NCBI GenBank assembly: GCA_020053475.1
Contig: JAGVNC010000099.1
Span: 1-55,334, forward strand
Reading direction: 5' to 3'
DNA: 55,334 nt
Source: Candidatus Omnitrophota bacterium
Lineage (GTDB): Bacteria; Omnitrophota; Gorgyraeia; Zapsychrales; Zapsychraceae
The translations under genes and the position numbers were made by a program. The notes beneath the pieces are model-generated. The model did not search any database. It saw only the letters and a list, made by a program, of their open reading frames with translations, and had not been told where the DNA came from. This document shows, in pieces, positions 32,027-41,135 of this stretch. The number at the start of each line of letters is the position of its first letter. Position 1 is the stretch's first letter.

Positions 32027-32524
32027 ATGTTGGATAAAAAGAATCTCCCCTATATAGTATCAATCAACATATCTTCGGGTGGAGTCCCCAAATTGCCCAT
32101 TGATTCTATTTATGTGTCATGTTCTGGCCTGAAAGGAGATGGACATAACCATGCCAAACATTATGATCCTATTCAGGCGGTTTGTCTTCAGGATGTCGAA
32201 CAACTGGAAGGGCTTAACCTTAAAGGGTATTCTCTTGTCCCCGGGGCAACGGGAGAAAATCTCACCGTAAAAAATCTTCATGTCAATAAACTTCCCTTAA
32301 AAGCGGTTCTGAAATTTTCCGGTGGCGTTGTTGTAGAGATATCAAAAGTTCGCAAGCCTTGTTACGTAATGGATGCTATTCATCCTCGGTTAAAAGAAGA
32401 CACCGTTGGCTGTCATGGGATGTATGCCAGGGTGATTCAGGAAGGCATGTTGACTTCCGGAGAAATGATTGACGTTATTCTTCCCTCGTTATCAAATGAG
32501 CTAATTAAATCGAGCGCATTATGA
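32027..32524 (+). CDS. MOSC-domain protein
   Basis: A 165-residue protein with a complete MOSC fold by eye: IVSINISSGGVPKLP, the GLKGDGHNHAKHYDPIQAVCLQD segment, GATGENLTVKNLHVN, and the late conserved Cys in KVRKPCYVMD followed by GCHGMYARVIQEG. MOSC domains carry sulfur to, or recognise, the molybdenum cofactor. It follows moaA and a truncated MOSC copy, so it is probably a maturation factor for the upstream Mo enzyme. It is the last gene of this direction before the arsenic operon promoter. Confidence 0.88.
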   Translation: MLDKKNLPYIVSINISSGGVPKLPIDSIYVSCSGLKGDGHNHAKHYDPIQAVCLQDVEQLEGLNLKGYSLVPGATGENLTVKNLHVNKLPLKAVLKFSGGVVVEISKVRKPCYVMDAIHPRLKEDTVGCHGMYARVIQEGMLTSGEMIDVILPSLSNELIKSSAL

Positions 32525-32609
32525 CACCCCACCGCTAACCATCACTGGTTATTTCTAAGTCGAAAAAATTTTTAATCGATGCCGTTTTATTTAACCCACA
32601 AATGGATTA

Positions 32610-32656
32610 TTGACAAAAAAATATACGTCTGTTAATCTATATAACAAATTTGTTAT
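32610..32656 (+). promoter_or_regulatory. Promoter and ArsR operator
   Basis: TTGACA (32610-32615), a 17-base spacer and TAATCT (32633-32638) form a strong promoter. A perfect 16-bp palindrome ATAACAAATTTGTTAT (32641-32656) covers the expected start point. The same half-sites (ATAAC-N6-GTTAT) recur at 33021-33036, so this is very likely the ArsR binding site. Confidence 0.8.
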
Positions 32657-32662
32657 GTGAAT

Positions 32663-33001
32663 ATGCTTGATAAGACTGAAAAGTTATTTAAGATTTTTGC
32701 TGATAAGAATCGTTTGAGGATATTCAATCTCCTTCAACAGCGGAAAATGTGTGTCTGCGAAATCGCCTTTGTGTTGCAAGTGACTCAGCCCAGCATTTCA
32801 CGGCATTTAAGGAAGATGAAGGAATCTGGATTAGTCGGAGATGAGCAGGACGGTTTCTGGACAAACTATTTCTTAAAGAATTCTTCGGGAGAAAACAATA
32901 TTGTTTTTTGGATTAAATCCTTCTTGAAGGGCGACAATGTCCTCAAAGCGGATATGAATCGATTGAAAAAGGTGGATCGGACAAAACTATGTTGTAGGTA
33001 A
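32663..33001 (+). CDS. arsR: ArsR/SmtB-family repressor
   Basis: A 112-residue winged-helix protein (GTG 32657 is an alternative start). Sequence order matches ArsR: FKIFADKNRLRIFNLLQ, MCVCEIAFVLQVTQPSISRHLRKMKESGLV with the recognition helix and Cys residues positioned as metalloid ligands, then a C-terminal LCCR. It should repress the operon and release DNA when As(III) binds. Operators lie before and after the gene. The leader before the start is at most about 18 bases and has no Shine-Dalgarno sequence, so translation may be near-leaderless. Downstream arsenic genes make the assignment firm. Confidence 0.93.
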   Translation: MLDKTEKLFKIFADKNRLRIFNLLQQRKMCVCEIAFVLQVTQPSISRHLRKMKESGLVGDEQDGFWTNYFLKNSSGENNIVFWIKSFLKGDNVLKADMNRLKKVDRTKLCCR

Positions 33002-33016
33002 ATTTTTTTAACGAAA

Positions 33017-33040
33017 TTACATAACAAGGCAGTTATGTAA
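33017..33040 (+). promoter_or_regulatory. Second ArsR operator
   Basis: The arms TTACATAAC and GTTATGTAA are perfect and separated by AAGGCA. The core ATAAC-N6-GTTAT equals that of the operator before arsR. It sits between arsR and the small Cys-rich gene, 17 bases before that start. Confidence 0.75.
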
Positions 33041-33056
33041 ATTAAGGAGGTTGAGC

Positions 33057-33209
33057 ATGGCTCAAAAAAATGGAGTAAAACAAGAAAAGAAGAGAGGATT
33101 CTTGAGTGGGTTGATGGAAAAGTTGGATAAAAAGATGGAGGAGAAGGCGCAAAAATCATCCTGCTGTGGCGGCGGCTCTGGCCAAAAGAAAGGTTCGTCA
33201 TGCTGTTAA
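33057..33209 (+). CDS. Small cysteine-rich protein of arsenic operon
   Basis: A 50-residue ORF with an excellent RBS (AAGGAGG). It has a basic N terminus, an amphipathic helix (FLSGLMEKLDKKMEEKAQK) and a tail with CCGGGSG and a final CC. I recall similar peptides beside ArsR and ArsP-type permease genes in anaerobes; no function is established. Paired cysteines could bind As(III), acting as a metallochaperone for the permease. It overlaps the possible original start of the permease gene at 33200. Confidence 0.75.
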   Translation: MAQKNGVKQEKKRGFLSGLMEKLDKKMEEKAQKSSCCGGGSGQKKGSSCC

Positions 33210-33235
33210 AATTTGCGGACTGACTGACGTACGGG

Positions 33236-34159
33236 TTGTTTGGCTTATCGTCTGAAACAAGGTTTGGGGCATCTGTTAATTTTTTTGTCTATGATTCCAT
33301 CAAGATTCTTCTGCTTCTTTTTGTCCTGATTTTTGTTATTGGCGTATTAAGAACATTCCTGCCTCAACAAAAAATAAAACAGTGGATGGGCAAAAGAGGG
33401 GCGGCAGGGAACTTTTATGCCGCTCTTTTTGGAGCCGTCACGCCGTTTTGTTCGTGCTCTTCGATTCCGATCTTTCTTGGTTTCTTGGAGGCGGGTATTC
33501 CTTTGGGCGTAACATTTTCCTTCCTGATCACTTCCCCATTAATTAATGAGTATCTTGTCATTCTGATGTTGGGGTTCTTCGGTTGGAAGATTACACTTCT
33601 GTATGTTGTTAGCGGAGTATTAATTGGAGTTGTCTCGGGATTAATTCTCGGACGAATGAACTTGGATCAGTATCTTGTGGCTGATCTTATTGAGAAAAGA
33701 GGAAATGATATCAAGGAAGAGTTGTTTCCTGCATTTACCGGCCGTCTTAAATTCGGCTGGGATGAAGCCGTTTCAATAGCAAAGAAAATCTGGCTGTGGG
33801 TTTTAGTCGGTGTCGGAATCGGGGCGGCTATCCATAATTATATTCCGCAAGAAATGATTCAAAAAATCATCAGCAAGACTGGTATTTTTTCCGTTCCGAT
33901 AGCTACGATTTTGGGTGTGCCGATGTATGGAAGCTGTGCTGCCATTGTTCCTATTGCCGTAGTGTTGTTTCAAAAAGGGATTCCTCTCGGTACGGCGTTG
34001 GCTTTTATGATGGCCGTCGCGGCGTTAAGTCTGCCAGAAGCGATTATGCTTCGCCGGGCTATGCGCTTACAGTTAATTTTTATTTTCTTTGGCATCACAA
34101 CGTTGGCGATCATTGTGACGGGTTATTTATTTAATTTTCTTCAGAATATTCTTATTTAA
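33236..34159 (+). CDS. ArsP-like permease (UPF0718/DUF318), start possibly lost to a TGA
   Basis: A 307-residue membrane protein with about eight helices. The family core [10 protein letters not shown] with its Cys pair and the second-half element [19 protein letters not shown] are clear. Relatives export trivalent organoarsenicals or arsenite. The frame opens at CTG 33224 or TTG 33236 without an RBS. Upstream in the same frame an ATG at 33200 begins MLLKFAD, then TGA (33221-33223), then LTYGLFGLS. From memory relatives read [12 protein letters not shown] or close to it, so the TGA falls where Trp is expected. The gene may therefore be 5'-disrupted and rescued by a weak start. Confidence 0.85.
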   Translation: MFGLSSETRFGASVNFFVYDSIKILLLLFVLIFVIGVLRTFLPQQKIKQWMGKRGAAGNFYAALFGAVTPFCSCSSIPIFLGFLEAGIPLGVTFSFLITSPLINEYLVILMLGFFGWKITLLYVVSGVLIGVVSGLILGRMNLDQYLVADLIEKRGNDIKEELFPAFTGRLKFGWDEAVSIAKKIWLWVLVGVGIGAAIHNYIPQEMIQKIISKTGIFSVPIATILGVPMYGSCAAIVPIAVVLFQKGIPLGTALAFMMAVAALSLPEAIMLRRAMRLQLIFIFFGITTLAIIVTGYLFNFLQNILI

Positions 34160-34209
34160 TGGAGGACGTAACCTCTATCTCTTCTTCAATCTCTAAAATA
34201 GGAGTGAGC

Positions 34210-35268
34210 ATGGCCGATTCTATTACAAAGAAATTATCTTTTCTGGACAGATTCCTGACGTTGTGGATTCTTTCGGCCATGGCCGTCGGAGTGGGGGCGG
34301 GATATTTTGTCCCTGGGATAACCCAGCTTTGGAATAAATTCCAAGTGGGCGCGACCAATATTCCGATTGCCATCGGGCTTATCCTGATGATGTATCCGCC
34401 GCTTGCCAAAGTAAAGTATGAAGAGATCGGCAAGATTTTTAAGAATAAAAAACTTCTCACGCTCTCTCTAGTGCAAAATTGGATCATTGGGCCGGTCGTT
34501 ATGACGGCACTGGCCATCATGTTTTTACGTGGATATCCGGAGTATATGATTGGTGTAATTTTGGTTGGTCTGGCGCGGTGCATTGCCATGGTCATTGTCT
34601 GGAACGATCTCTCAGATGGCGACCGGGAACTGGCGGCCGGACTTGTAGCGTTCAATGCGGTTTTTCAAGTTCTGTTTTATGCGCCGTATATTTACCTTTT
34701 CATCACGGTTCTTTTGAATATCTTAGGAATTGCGAAGGGACTTAACATTCACATTTCCATGGCGGAATCAGCAAAAACGGTTTTGATCTATCTCGGCATT
34801 CCATTCTTCGCAGGTGTTGTGAGTCGGTTCACGCTAATTAGAATGAAGGGGCGTGAGTGGTTTGACAATGTTTACATTCCACGGATTAGCCCAGTCACAT
34901 TGGTTGCGCTACTTTTTACGATATTCGTTATGTTTTCTCTTAAGGGCGAGGATATCGTCCGTTTACCATTGGATGTTGTTCGTATTGCGGTTCCCCTGAC
35001 GGTCTATTTTATCGTCATGTGGTTCGTGACCTATTGGTTCTCCAAGAAGCTTAAGTCAAATCACGCCGAGGCAACGGCGGTGTCGTTCACGGCGGCCAGC
35101 AATGATTTCGAGCTGGCGATTGCGGTGGCGGTTGCTATTTTTGGCATCAACTCCATGCAGGCTTTCGCAACCGTTATCGGGCCGCTGATTGAAGTGCCGG
35201 TGATGCTGTTGCTGGTCAATGTGGCCCGGATGTTTGAGAAAAAGGCTAACTTAAAGAAATGCTGTTAG
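34210..35268 (+). CDS. acr3: Arsenite efflux transporter Acr3
   Basis: A 352-residue protein with ten helices that expels As(III) using the proton gradient. Family motifs include [36 protein letters not shown] with the essential Cys, and [20 protein letters not shown] chose ATG 34210 because AGGAG stands 6 bases upstream; an upstream ATG at 34159 would add 17 residues and overlap the permease stop. The C terminus ends KCC, which may add a metalloid site. It lies between the permease and arsC in the ArsR operon. Confidence 0.95.
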   Translation: MADSITKKLSFLDRFLTLWILSAMAVGVGAGYFVPGITQLWNKFQVGATNIPIAIGLILMMYPPLAKVKYEEIGKIFKNKKLLTLSLVQNWIIGPVVMTALAIMFLRGYPEYMIGVILVGLARCIAMVIVWNDLSDGDRELAAGLVAFNAVFQVLFYAPYIYLFITVLLNILGIAKGLNIHISMAESAKTVLIYLGIPFFAGVVSRFTLIRMKGREWFDNVYIPRISPVTLVALLFTIFVMFSLKGEDIVRLPLDVVRIAVPLTVYFIVMWFVTYWFSKKLKSNHAEATAVSFTAASNDFELAIAVAVAIFGINSMQAFATVIGPLIEVPVMLLLVNVARMFEKKANLKKCC

Positions 35269-35278
35269 GGGAAAGGGT

Positions 35279-35692
35279 ATGTTAAAGAAAAAAGTTTTGA
35301 TCCTTTGTACGGGAAATTCCTGCCGTTCGCAAATGGCCGAGGGTCTCTTGCGGCATTTCGGGGGGAAGCAGTTTGAAGTGTTCAGCGCCGGGACTAAACC
35401 ATCCCAGGTCAATCCGATCGCGATACGGGTGATGAAAGAAATCAGGATCGATATTTCCGGGCACCGCTCAAAACATGTAGATGAGTTTAAAGGACAGAAA
35501 TTCGATGATGTGATTACCGTATGCGATAACGCCAAAGAGTCCTGTCCAATCTTCCCGGGTGTGAAGCCGATGCACTGGCCTTTTCCTGATCCTCCTCATG
35601 GGCAGGGAGAGTCGGAAGTCATTCTCCATGAGTTTCGTACGGTCAGAGATATGATTTCTGAAAAGTTTAGAGATTTTGCCAAAAGTTATTAA
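35279..35692 (+). CDS. arsC: Arsenate reductase ArsC, thioredoxin-coupled LMW-phosphatase type
   Basis: A 137-residue enzyme reducing arsenate to arsenite for export by Acr3. The P-loop is CTGNSCRS with the nucleophile at Cys10, and the redox pair is Cys82 and Cys89 in VCDNAKESCP, the same positions as in Staphylococcus ArsC. WPFPDPP supplies the catalytic Asp. The gene starts 10 bases after acr3 in the same operon. All key residues are intact. Confidence 0.96.
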   Translation: MLKKKVLILCTGNSCRSQMAEGLLRHFGGKQFEVFSAGTKPSQVNPIAIRVMKEIRIDISGHRSKHVDEFKGQKFDDVITVCDNAKESCPIFPGVKPMHWPFPDPPHGQGESEVILHEFRTVRDMISEKFRDFAKSY

Positions 35693-35707
35693 AATTCGAC
35701 TTTCCCA

Positions 35708-35911
35708 ATGACTCGTAAATTAAAATCAATCATTAAGTGTCCCTATTGTGGTTTTGAAAAAGAAGAGACCATACCCACTGATTCCTGCCAGTTTTTCTAT
35801 CGGTGCAGTCATTGCGGGGTAAGGTTGAGGCCCAAAGAAGGGGATTGTTGTGTTTTCTGCTCTTACGGCACGATTAAATGCCCTCCGAAACAAAATGAAA
35901 AGTGCTATTAA
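35708..35911 (+). CDS. GDCCVxC-domain small protein
   Basis: A 67-residue protein with two CXXC pairs (CPYCGFEKEE, CSHCGVRL) and the hallmark GDCCVFCSYGTIKCPP. This is the GDCCVxC family, in which some relatives carry selenocysteine at the variable site; here a Cys codon (TGC/TGT) is used. The two CXXC pairs suggest zinc binding, and the GDCCVxC loop suggests redox or metalloid chemistry. It follows arsC by 15 bases and seems to end the operon. Confidence 0.85.
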   Translation: MTRKLKSIIKCPYCGFEKEETIPTDSCQFFYRCSHCGVRLRPKEGDCCVFCSYGTIKCPPKQNEKCY

Positions 35912-35924
35912 CTCTTCATTTTTT
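35892..35924 (+). terminator. Probable terminator of arsenic operon
   Basis: AAAATGAA pairs with TTCATTTT across a loop of about 15 bases and is followed by TT. The left arm lies within the last codons of the GDCCVxC gene. The stem is AT-rich, so strength is doubtful. Confidence 0.4.
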
Positions 35925-36048
35925 AGAACCCCAGATTCAATTTTCAGGTTCGCGAAAGTAAGAAGGTCGATGGTTTTTATGTCCAGTTGGATATGGCCAA
36001 GAAAAAGTCCATTGCGCATGCCGGGCAGGCGATGCTGATCTAAAATAA

Positions 36049-37104
36049 CTATTCTTTCAATGATTTAATGTACAGCATTTTTCCATAATCGTCCAGCGCC
36101 TTAACGTAGTTTCCCCTCTCGAATAGCTCTGGATTCGGGCAAGATTTTTGGCTCATCGAGCCTTTCATTTGGCTGACCGATTGATATTCGTTTTCAATCA
36201 TCCAATCCTTCATTTTCTCTAAGATTTCGCTGATGCGGCTTATGCCGTTTTTCAAAAGGGTAGAGCAAAGCATCGTTGCATCCGCCCCCACCATCAACAA
36301 TTTTAGAACATCTTCATGGGTGTGAACGCCGCTGGTTGCAGATAAACTGCATTTGATACGGCCATGCAAAATCGCAATCCAGCGTAAGGGAAGGCGCATC
36401 GCTTGGGGCGTGCTTAAAAGAACGTTGGGAGTAACTTCTAGGTTGGCCAGATCGATGTCGGGTTGATAGAACCGGTTAAAGAGAACCAAGCCATCAGCTC
36501 CAGTTTCTTCTAGCCGTTTGGCCATATTCGCCATGTTGCTAAAGAAGGGAGACAGTTTGATCGCCACCGGAATCGATATACTGGACTTTACTGAATGCAA
36601 TATATCAATATACTTTTGTTCAACATCGCTACCGGGAACATGGGGATCCGTCGGGATAAAATAGATGTTGAGCTCAAGCGCATCGGCTCCGGCATTTTCA
36701 ATTTTTTTCGCATATTTGGTCCAGCCTCCTAAAGAGTACCCGTTGATACTTCCGATAATGGGCACCTTAATTTCTTTTTTAAGTTTTTCAATATGGTTGA
36801 GGTACTCATCCGGGCCAAGGATAAACTGCGATGGTTCCGGGAAATAGGTCAAAGCTTCCGGATAGCTATCGGTCCCGCGGGTAAGATGATCGTGCAGGGT
36901 ATGCGTTTCATGAATGATTTGTTCTTCAAAGAGTGAAAACAAAACAATCGCACTGATGCCGGCTTCTTCAAGTTTGCGGGCATTACTCAATGTGTAGGAA
37001 AGAGGGGAGGCGGAAGCGATCAGAGGATTTTTAAGAGTCATCCCTAAATATTCAGTGGTAAGATCGGGGGACGTTTTGCTATGGGGTGTTTTCTGTTTTG
37101 GCAT
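36049..37104 (-). CDS. Dihydroorotate dehydrogenase-like FMN protein
   Basis: A 351-residue TIM-barrel flavoprotein. Seen in order: EYLGMTLKNPLIASASPLS at the N terminus, LELNIYFIP, SIPVAIKLSPFFSN, GADGLVLFNRFYQPDIDLANL and TSGVHTHEDVLKLLMVGADATM, the layout of class 1 DHODH-like proteins. These sit next to pyruvate:ferredoxin oxidoreductase in many genomes and may not make pyrimidines; their reaction is unclear. The start is taken as ATG 37104, overlapping the nifJ stop by 26 bases; an ATG at 37164 is also open. It is transcribed after nifJ on the minus strand. Confidence 0.85.
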   Translation of the reverse strand: MPKQKTPHSKTSPDLTTEYLGMTLKNPLIASASPLSYTLSNARKLEEAGISAIVLFSLFEEQIIHETHTLHDHLTRGTDSYPEALTYFPEPSQFILGPDEYLNHIEKLKKEIKVPIIGSINGYSLGGWTKYAKKIENAGADALELNIYFIPTDPHVPGSDVEQKYIDILHSVKSSISIPVAIKLSPFFSNMANMAKRLEETGADGLVLFNRFYQPDIDLANLEVTPNVLLSTPQAMRLPLRWIAILHGRIKCSLSATSGVHTHEDVLKLLMVGADATMLCSTLLKNGISRISEILEKMKDWMIENEYQSVSQMKGSMSQKSCPNPELFERGNYVKALDDYGKMLYIKSLKE

Positions 37105-40100
37105 TTTGATCTTTTCCCGGTTGATCAGCCATTTGTTTGTAAACAGCCCATCGCCGATCAACATCTTCTTGGGCTAATTTCATTAAGCGGTCAGCTTCGT
37201 CGGGATTTGTTTTTTTAAGTATTTGAAAACGATTTTGTCGATAGGTGTAATCCTTTAACTTTATTTTTGGATCTGAAGAATCGAGTTGTAAAGGGTTTTT
37301 TCCTTCCATCGCTAAAAGAGGATTGTAGCGAAAGAGCGGCCAATGACCAGAGAAAACAGCTGCCTTTTGGTCCTGCATCGCGGTTTTCATATCAATCCCG
37401 TGGGCAATGCAGTGAGAATAGGCAATGATCAAAGAAGGCCCATCGTAGGCCTCTGCTTCCAGAAAGACTTTTAATGTGTGTTCATCTTTCGCCCCCATCG
37501 CAATTGAGGCGACATAAACATGTTCATAGGTCATTGCGATACGCGCGAGGTCTTTTTTCGCATGAGTTTTCCCGCCAGCAGCAAATTTTGCAACTGCGGC
37601 ACGTGGGGTAGATTTGGAAGCTTGTCCGCCCGTGTTTGAATAAACTTCCGTGTCAAGAACCAGAATGTTAACGTTTTTCCCTGTGGCCATGACATGATCC
37701 AATCCGCCAAACCCGATATCATACGCCCATCCATCGCCGCCAATAATCCAAACACTTTTTTTGACCAGCGTATCAGCAAGGCTCAGGAGCTGTGCAGATT
37801 CCGAGGATTTTATTGCTTTTAATTTTTCTTTAAGTTGGGCAACGCGCTCGCGCTGTTCAAAGATTCCCGGTTCATCAGTTTGCCGTGCATGAATGATCGC
37901 GTCGCAGAGTTCTATCCCCAGGGACGAGGAGAGTTTTCGGAGAAGTTCAGCGGCAAATTGAGCCTGTTTGTCAATCGCTAGACGCATGCCGAGCCCAAAC
38001 TCCGCGTTATCTTCAAAGAGGGAATTGGCCCACGCGGGGCCTCTGCCTTGTTTATTTTTTGTCCAAGGGGTTGTCGGAAGATTTCCACCGTAAATTGAAG
38101 AGCATCCGGTTGCATTCGCCACAATCATCCGGTCACCAAAAAGCTGGGTGGCTAATTTTATATAAGGAGTTTCGCCGCATCCCGCGCAAGCACCGGAAAA
38201 TTCAAATAAGGGTTCGAGGATTTGCGAAGAACGGACGGTTGTCCGTTTAACCAAATTGCGATCGATTTCGGGGAGGTTGAGGAAGAATTCCCAATTCGCT
38301 TTTTCCTCTTCGCGAATCGGGGGTTGTGGCGTCATGTTGATGGCCTTGAAGCGGGTTTCTGTTTTATTTTTTACCGGGCAGACATCGACACAAATCCCGC
38401 AGCCGGTACAGTCTTCGGGAGCGACTTGCAGCGTATATTTAAGGTCTTTCCATCCGAGATCCCGGGCATCCGTTGACTTAAAGGTGGCAGGTGCGTTGGT
38501 CAATGCCTTTGGATCATAAACTTTAAAGCGAATCACGGCGTGGGGGCAGACCATGGAACATTTTCCGCATTGGATACAGATATTTTCATCCCAGGCAGGA
38601 ATTTCTTGGGCGATATTGCGCTTTTCCCATTTCGTCGTTCCGACGGGATACGTGCCGTCTGCCGGCAAACAACTCACCGGGATATCATCGCCTTGCCGCG
38701 CAATAATTTTAGCGGTGACATCCTGAACAAAATCCGGCGCTTCTTTGGCAACCGCGCGGAGTCGGTAGAATTTGCTGGTAGCTTTTTCAGGGACAATCAC
38801 CTCATGCAGATGCAACAGTGATTGCTCAACAGCTTTAAAATTCATTTCAACAATATGTTCACCTTTCTGGGAATATGTTTTTTGAATAAAGGCTTTAATC
38901 GCCGTGATCGCCTCATTGCGCGGCAAAATGCCAGAAATCGCAAAAAAGCAGGTCTGCATGATCGTGTTGATGTGCGAGCTCATGCCGTATTCCCGGGCGA
39001 CAGTATAAGCATCAATACTAAAAAGACGGAGATTTTTATCAATGATGCTCTGTTGAACTTCCCGCGGCAGATGGTCCCAGACTTGATTGGCTTCAAAGGG
39101 AGCGTTGATGAGAAAAGTCCCCCGGGGTTCGATTTCTTCTAAAACATCAAACTTTTCAAGGAATTCAAATTGATGGCATCCGACAAAGCTGGCTTGCGTT
39201 ATTAAGAAACTCGATAGAATAGGCTTGGGGCCGAAACGCAGATGGGATACGGTAATCGATCCAGCCTTTTTGGAATCATAGACAAAATATCCTTGGACAT
39301 AATTGGGTGTATTCTCACCGATGATTTTGATTGTGTTTTTGTTTGCCCCGACGGTTCCGTCTGAGCCTAATCCGTAAAAAATGGCCCGCACTCCGGAGCT
39401 GCTTTCAATAATAAAATTTTTATCATAATGAAGGCTCGTGTATGTGACGTCATCTTCAATGCCGATCGTGAAATGATTTTTAGGGTCCTCCTTTTTCATT
39501 TCATCAAAAATCGCTTTGACCATCGCCGGGGTAAATTCTTTGGAGGAAAGGCCGTAACGGCCGCCGATAATTCTCGGCAGCTGTGAAAAATATTTTTTAT
39601 GGCTGAATTCCATGACTGAGCTGACAACATCGAGGTAGAGCGGCTCTCCAACGCTCCCGGGTTCCTTGGTGCGGTCTAAGACGGCGATTGTTTTTGTTGT
39701 CTTTGGGAGGGCTTCAATAAAGGGGGGAATGGAAAAGGGGCGGAACAAGCGTACTCGTAAAACACCGACTTTTTCTCTGCTGTCATTGAGTTTGTGCACG
39801 GTATCGGCACAAGTATCTGCAGCCGAGCCCATGATCACAATCACGCGTTCAGCGTTCGGGTCGCCATCATAATCAAAAAGATGATATTCTCTCCCGGTTA
39901 ACTTGGAAAATTGATCCATTGTTTTTTGGACGATTGTCGAACAGTTGATATAGTAGGAATTGACGGTTTCGCGTGCCTGAAAATAAACGTCGGGATTTTG
40001 TGTGGTCCCGCGGATAACGGGATTATCCGGTGTCAATCCCCGCTTGCGATGCTCGAGAACTTTTTCTTCATTAATCATCTCCCGTATATGTTCAAGAGAA

Positions 40101-40726
40101 AGAGGCGTTATTTTTGAAATTTCATGGGAAGTCCTGAATCCATCAAAAAAATGGATAAAAGGGATCCGTGATTGCAGGGTTGCTGCATGGGCGATCAGGG
40201 CAAAATCCATTGATTCTTGGGCGTTCGAAGAACACAGAAAAGCAAATCCCGTTGCCCGGGCCGCCATAACATCGCTATGATCCCCAAAAATGGATAACGC
40301 TTGTGTGGCCAGTGATCGGGCTGCCACATGAAAGACCGTCGCGGTAAGCTCGCCGGCAATCTTGTACATATTGGGGATCATTAATAACAATCCCTGGGAG
40401 GCAGTGAACGTTGTGGCAAGGGCTCCGCACTGCAGGGCTCCGTGGATTGCTCCGGCTGATCCAGCCTCGCTCTGCATTTCTTGAATCAAGGGGACAGTTC
40501 CCCAAAGATTTTTTTCGCCCTTGGATGCCCATTCATCAGCTATTTCTCCCATCGTGGAAGCAGGGGTGATAGGATAAACGGCAATCACTTCATTGAGACG
40601 ATAAGCGATCAGGGCAGCAGCTTCATTGCCATCAATAACGATCTTTTTTTTCTTTGTTTCGGGATATTGATCTTTAGCTTGGTGGGGAGTCGATAAACCT
40701 TGTATTTTGGGTAAAATTTTACTCAT
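37079..40726 (-). CDS. nifJ: Pyruvate:ferredoxin (flavodoxin) oxidoreductase
   Basis: A 1215-residue single-chain enzyme that oxidises pyruvate with CoA to acetyl-CoA, CO2 and reduced ferredoxin. Domains follow the normal order: N-terminal AVYPITPASTMGEIADEW, the gamma/CoA domain (YGLGSDGTVGANKNTIKIIG), two 4Fe-4S sites (CIQCGKCSMVC and CTGCGICVDVC), then the TPP domain (CAGCGETPY, GGDGWAYDIGFGGLDH, SNTGGQASKST). A further proximal-cluster Cys is in FSGACAGCGE. The length is normal for bacteria. It reads leftward with a GGAGG-like RBS before ATG 40726. The reduced ferredoxin could feed the Ehr complex encoded on the other side of the gap. Confidence 0.97.
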   Translation of the reverse strand: MSKILPKIQGLSTPHQAKDQYPETKKKKIVIDGNEAAALIAYRLNEVIAVYPITPASTMGEIADEWASKGEKNLWGTVPLIQEMQSEAGSAGAIHGALQCGALATTFTASQGLLLMIPNMYKIAGELTATVFHVAARSLATQALSIFGDHSDVMAARATGFAFLCSSNAQESMDFALIAHAATLQSRIPFIHFFDGFRTSHEISKITPLSLEHIREMINEEKVLEHRKRGLTPDNPVIRGTTQNPDVYFQARETVNSYYINCSTIVQKTMDQFSKLTGREYHLFDYDGDPNAERVIVIMGSAADTCADTVHKLNDSREKVGVLRVRLFRPFSIPPFIEALPKTTKTIAVLDRTKEPGSVGEPLYLDVVSSVMEFSHKKYFSQLPRIIGGRYGLSSKEFTPAMVKAIFDEMKKEDPKNHFTIGIEDDVTYTSLHYDKNFIIESSSGVRAIFYGLGSDGTVGANKNTIKIIGENTPNYVQGYFVYDSKKAGSITVSHLRFGPKPILSSFLITQASFVGCHQFEFLEKFDVLEEIEPRGTFLINAPFEANQVWDHLPREVQQSIIDKNLRLFSIDAYTVAREYGMSSHINTIMQTCFFAISGILPRNEAITAIKAFIQKTYSQKGEHIVEMNFKAVEQSLLHLHEVIVPEKATSKFYRLRAVAKEAPDFVQDVTAKIIARQGDDIPVSCLPADGTYPVGTTKWEKRNIAQEIPAWDENICIQCGKCSMVCPHAVIRFKVYDPKALTNAPATFKSTDARDLGWKDLKYTLQVAPEDCTGCGICVDVCPVKNKTETRFKAINMTPQPPIREEEKANWEFFLNLPEIDRNLVKRTTVRSSQILEPLFEFSGACAGCGETPYIKLATQLFGDRMIVANATGCSSIYGGNLPTTPWTKNKQGRGPAWANSLFEDNAEFGLGMRLAIDKQAQFAAELLRKLSSSLGIELCDAIIHARQTDEPGIFEQRERVAQLKEKLKAIKSSESAQLLSLADTLVKKSVWIIGGDGWAYDIGFGGLDHVMATGKNVNILVLDTEVYSNTGGQASKSTPRAAVAKFAAGGKTHAKKDLARIAMTYEHVYVASIAMGAKDEHTLKVFLEAEAYDGPSLIIAYSHCIAHGIDMKTAMQDQKAAVFSGHWPLFRYNPLLAMEGKNPLQLDSSDPKIKLKDYTYRQNRFQILKKTNPDEADRLMKLAQEDVDRRWAVYKQMADQPGKDQNAKTENTP

Positions 40727-41050
40727 GGAGGAATCAATGCTTAAAAGATGGCGCTTTTTTTAAGATAAGTTTCAGCTTAACTATATAATTATTTAGATTA
40801 ATAATATAAGCAATATTTTACATGTTACGAGTATTTTGTAAAGATTATTTAATCTCTGGGGAGTGAAAAAGACTGATCAAATGTTAAAACTCAGCTTACC
40901 ACAATATTGCAGGTTATGGTATTTTTTATGTTTTGCGTCCCATCGCAGTGATGCTTCGTAAAAAGTTTAAGGAATCAGAAGAGGTGCTCAGCCCCTTGGG
41001 GAAAGACCAAACTTTCCTTAGGAAGCCTTGCGGCAATATTATTTTTGCTC

Positions 41051-41110
41051 CCATTTGACTCGTTCGCCGGCGCCCAAGCCCCGCCATTTATGGCGGGGAG
41101 AGTCGAATGG
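41051..41110. repeat. Long hairpin containing the CCCCGCC palindrome
   Basis: The outer arms CCATTTGACT and AGTCGAATGG pair with one mismatch. The inner arms CCCCGCCA and TGGCGGGG pair perfectly around TTTA. It lies in the 714-base gap between nifJ and the malic enzyme gene, and belongs to the CCCCGCC repeat family of this window. Confidence 0.7.
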
Positions 41111-41135
41111 GTTGATTTTTTAGATGTTCACTGTC

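Noticed and set aside
35930-36045. Open frame ending KKKSIAHAGQAMLI between the arsenic operon and the DHODH-like gene
   Set aside because: It looks protein-like for about 32 residues but has no start codon or recognised family; possibly a gene remnant, not supportable as a feature.
40880-41060. A 56-codon frame (VLRPIAVMLRKKFKES region) in the nifJ-malic enzyme gap
   Set aside because: No good start or RBS, unknown sequence, and it ends inside the outer arm of the hairpin repeat; chance open frame or old remnant.
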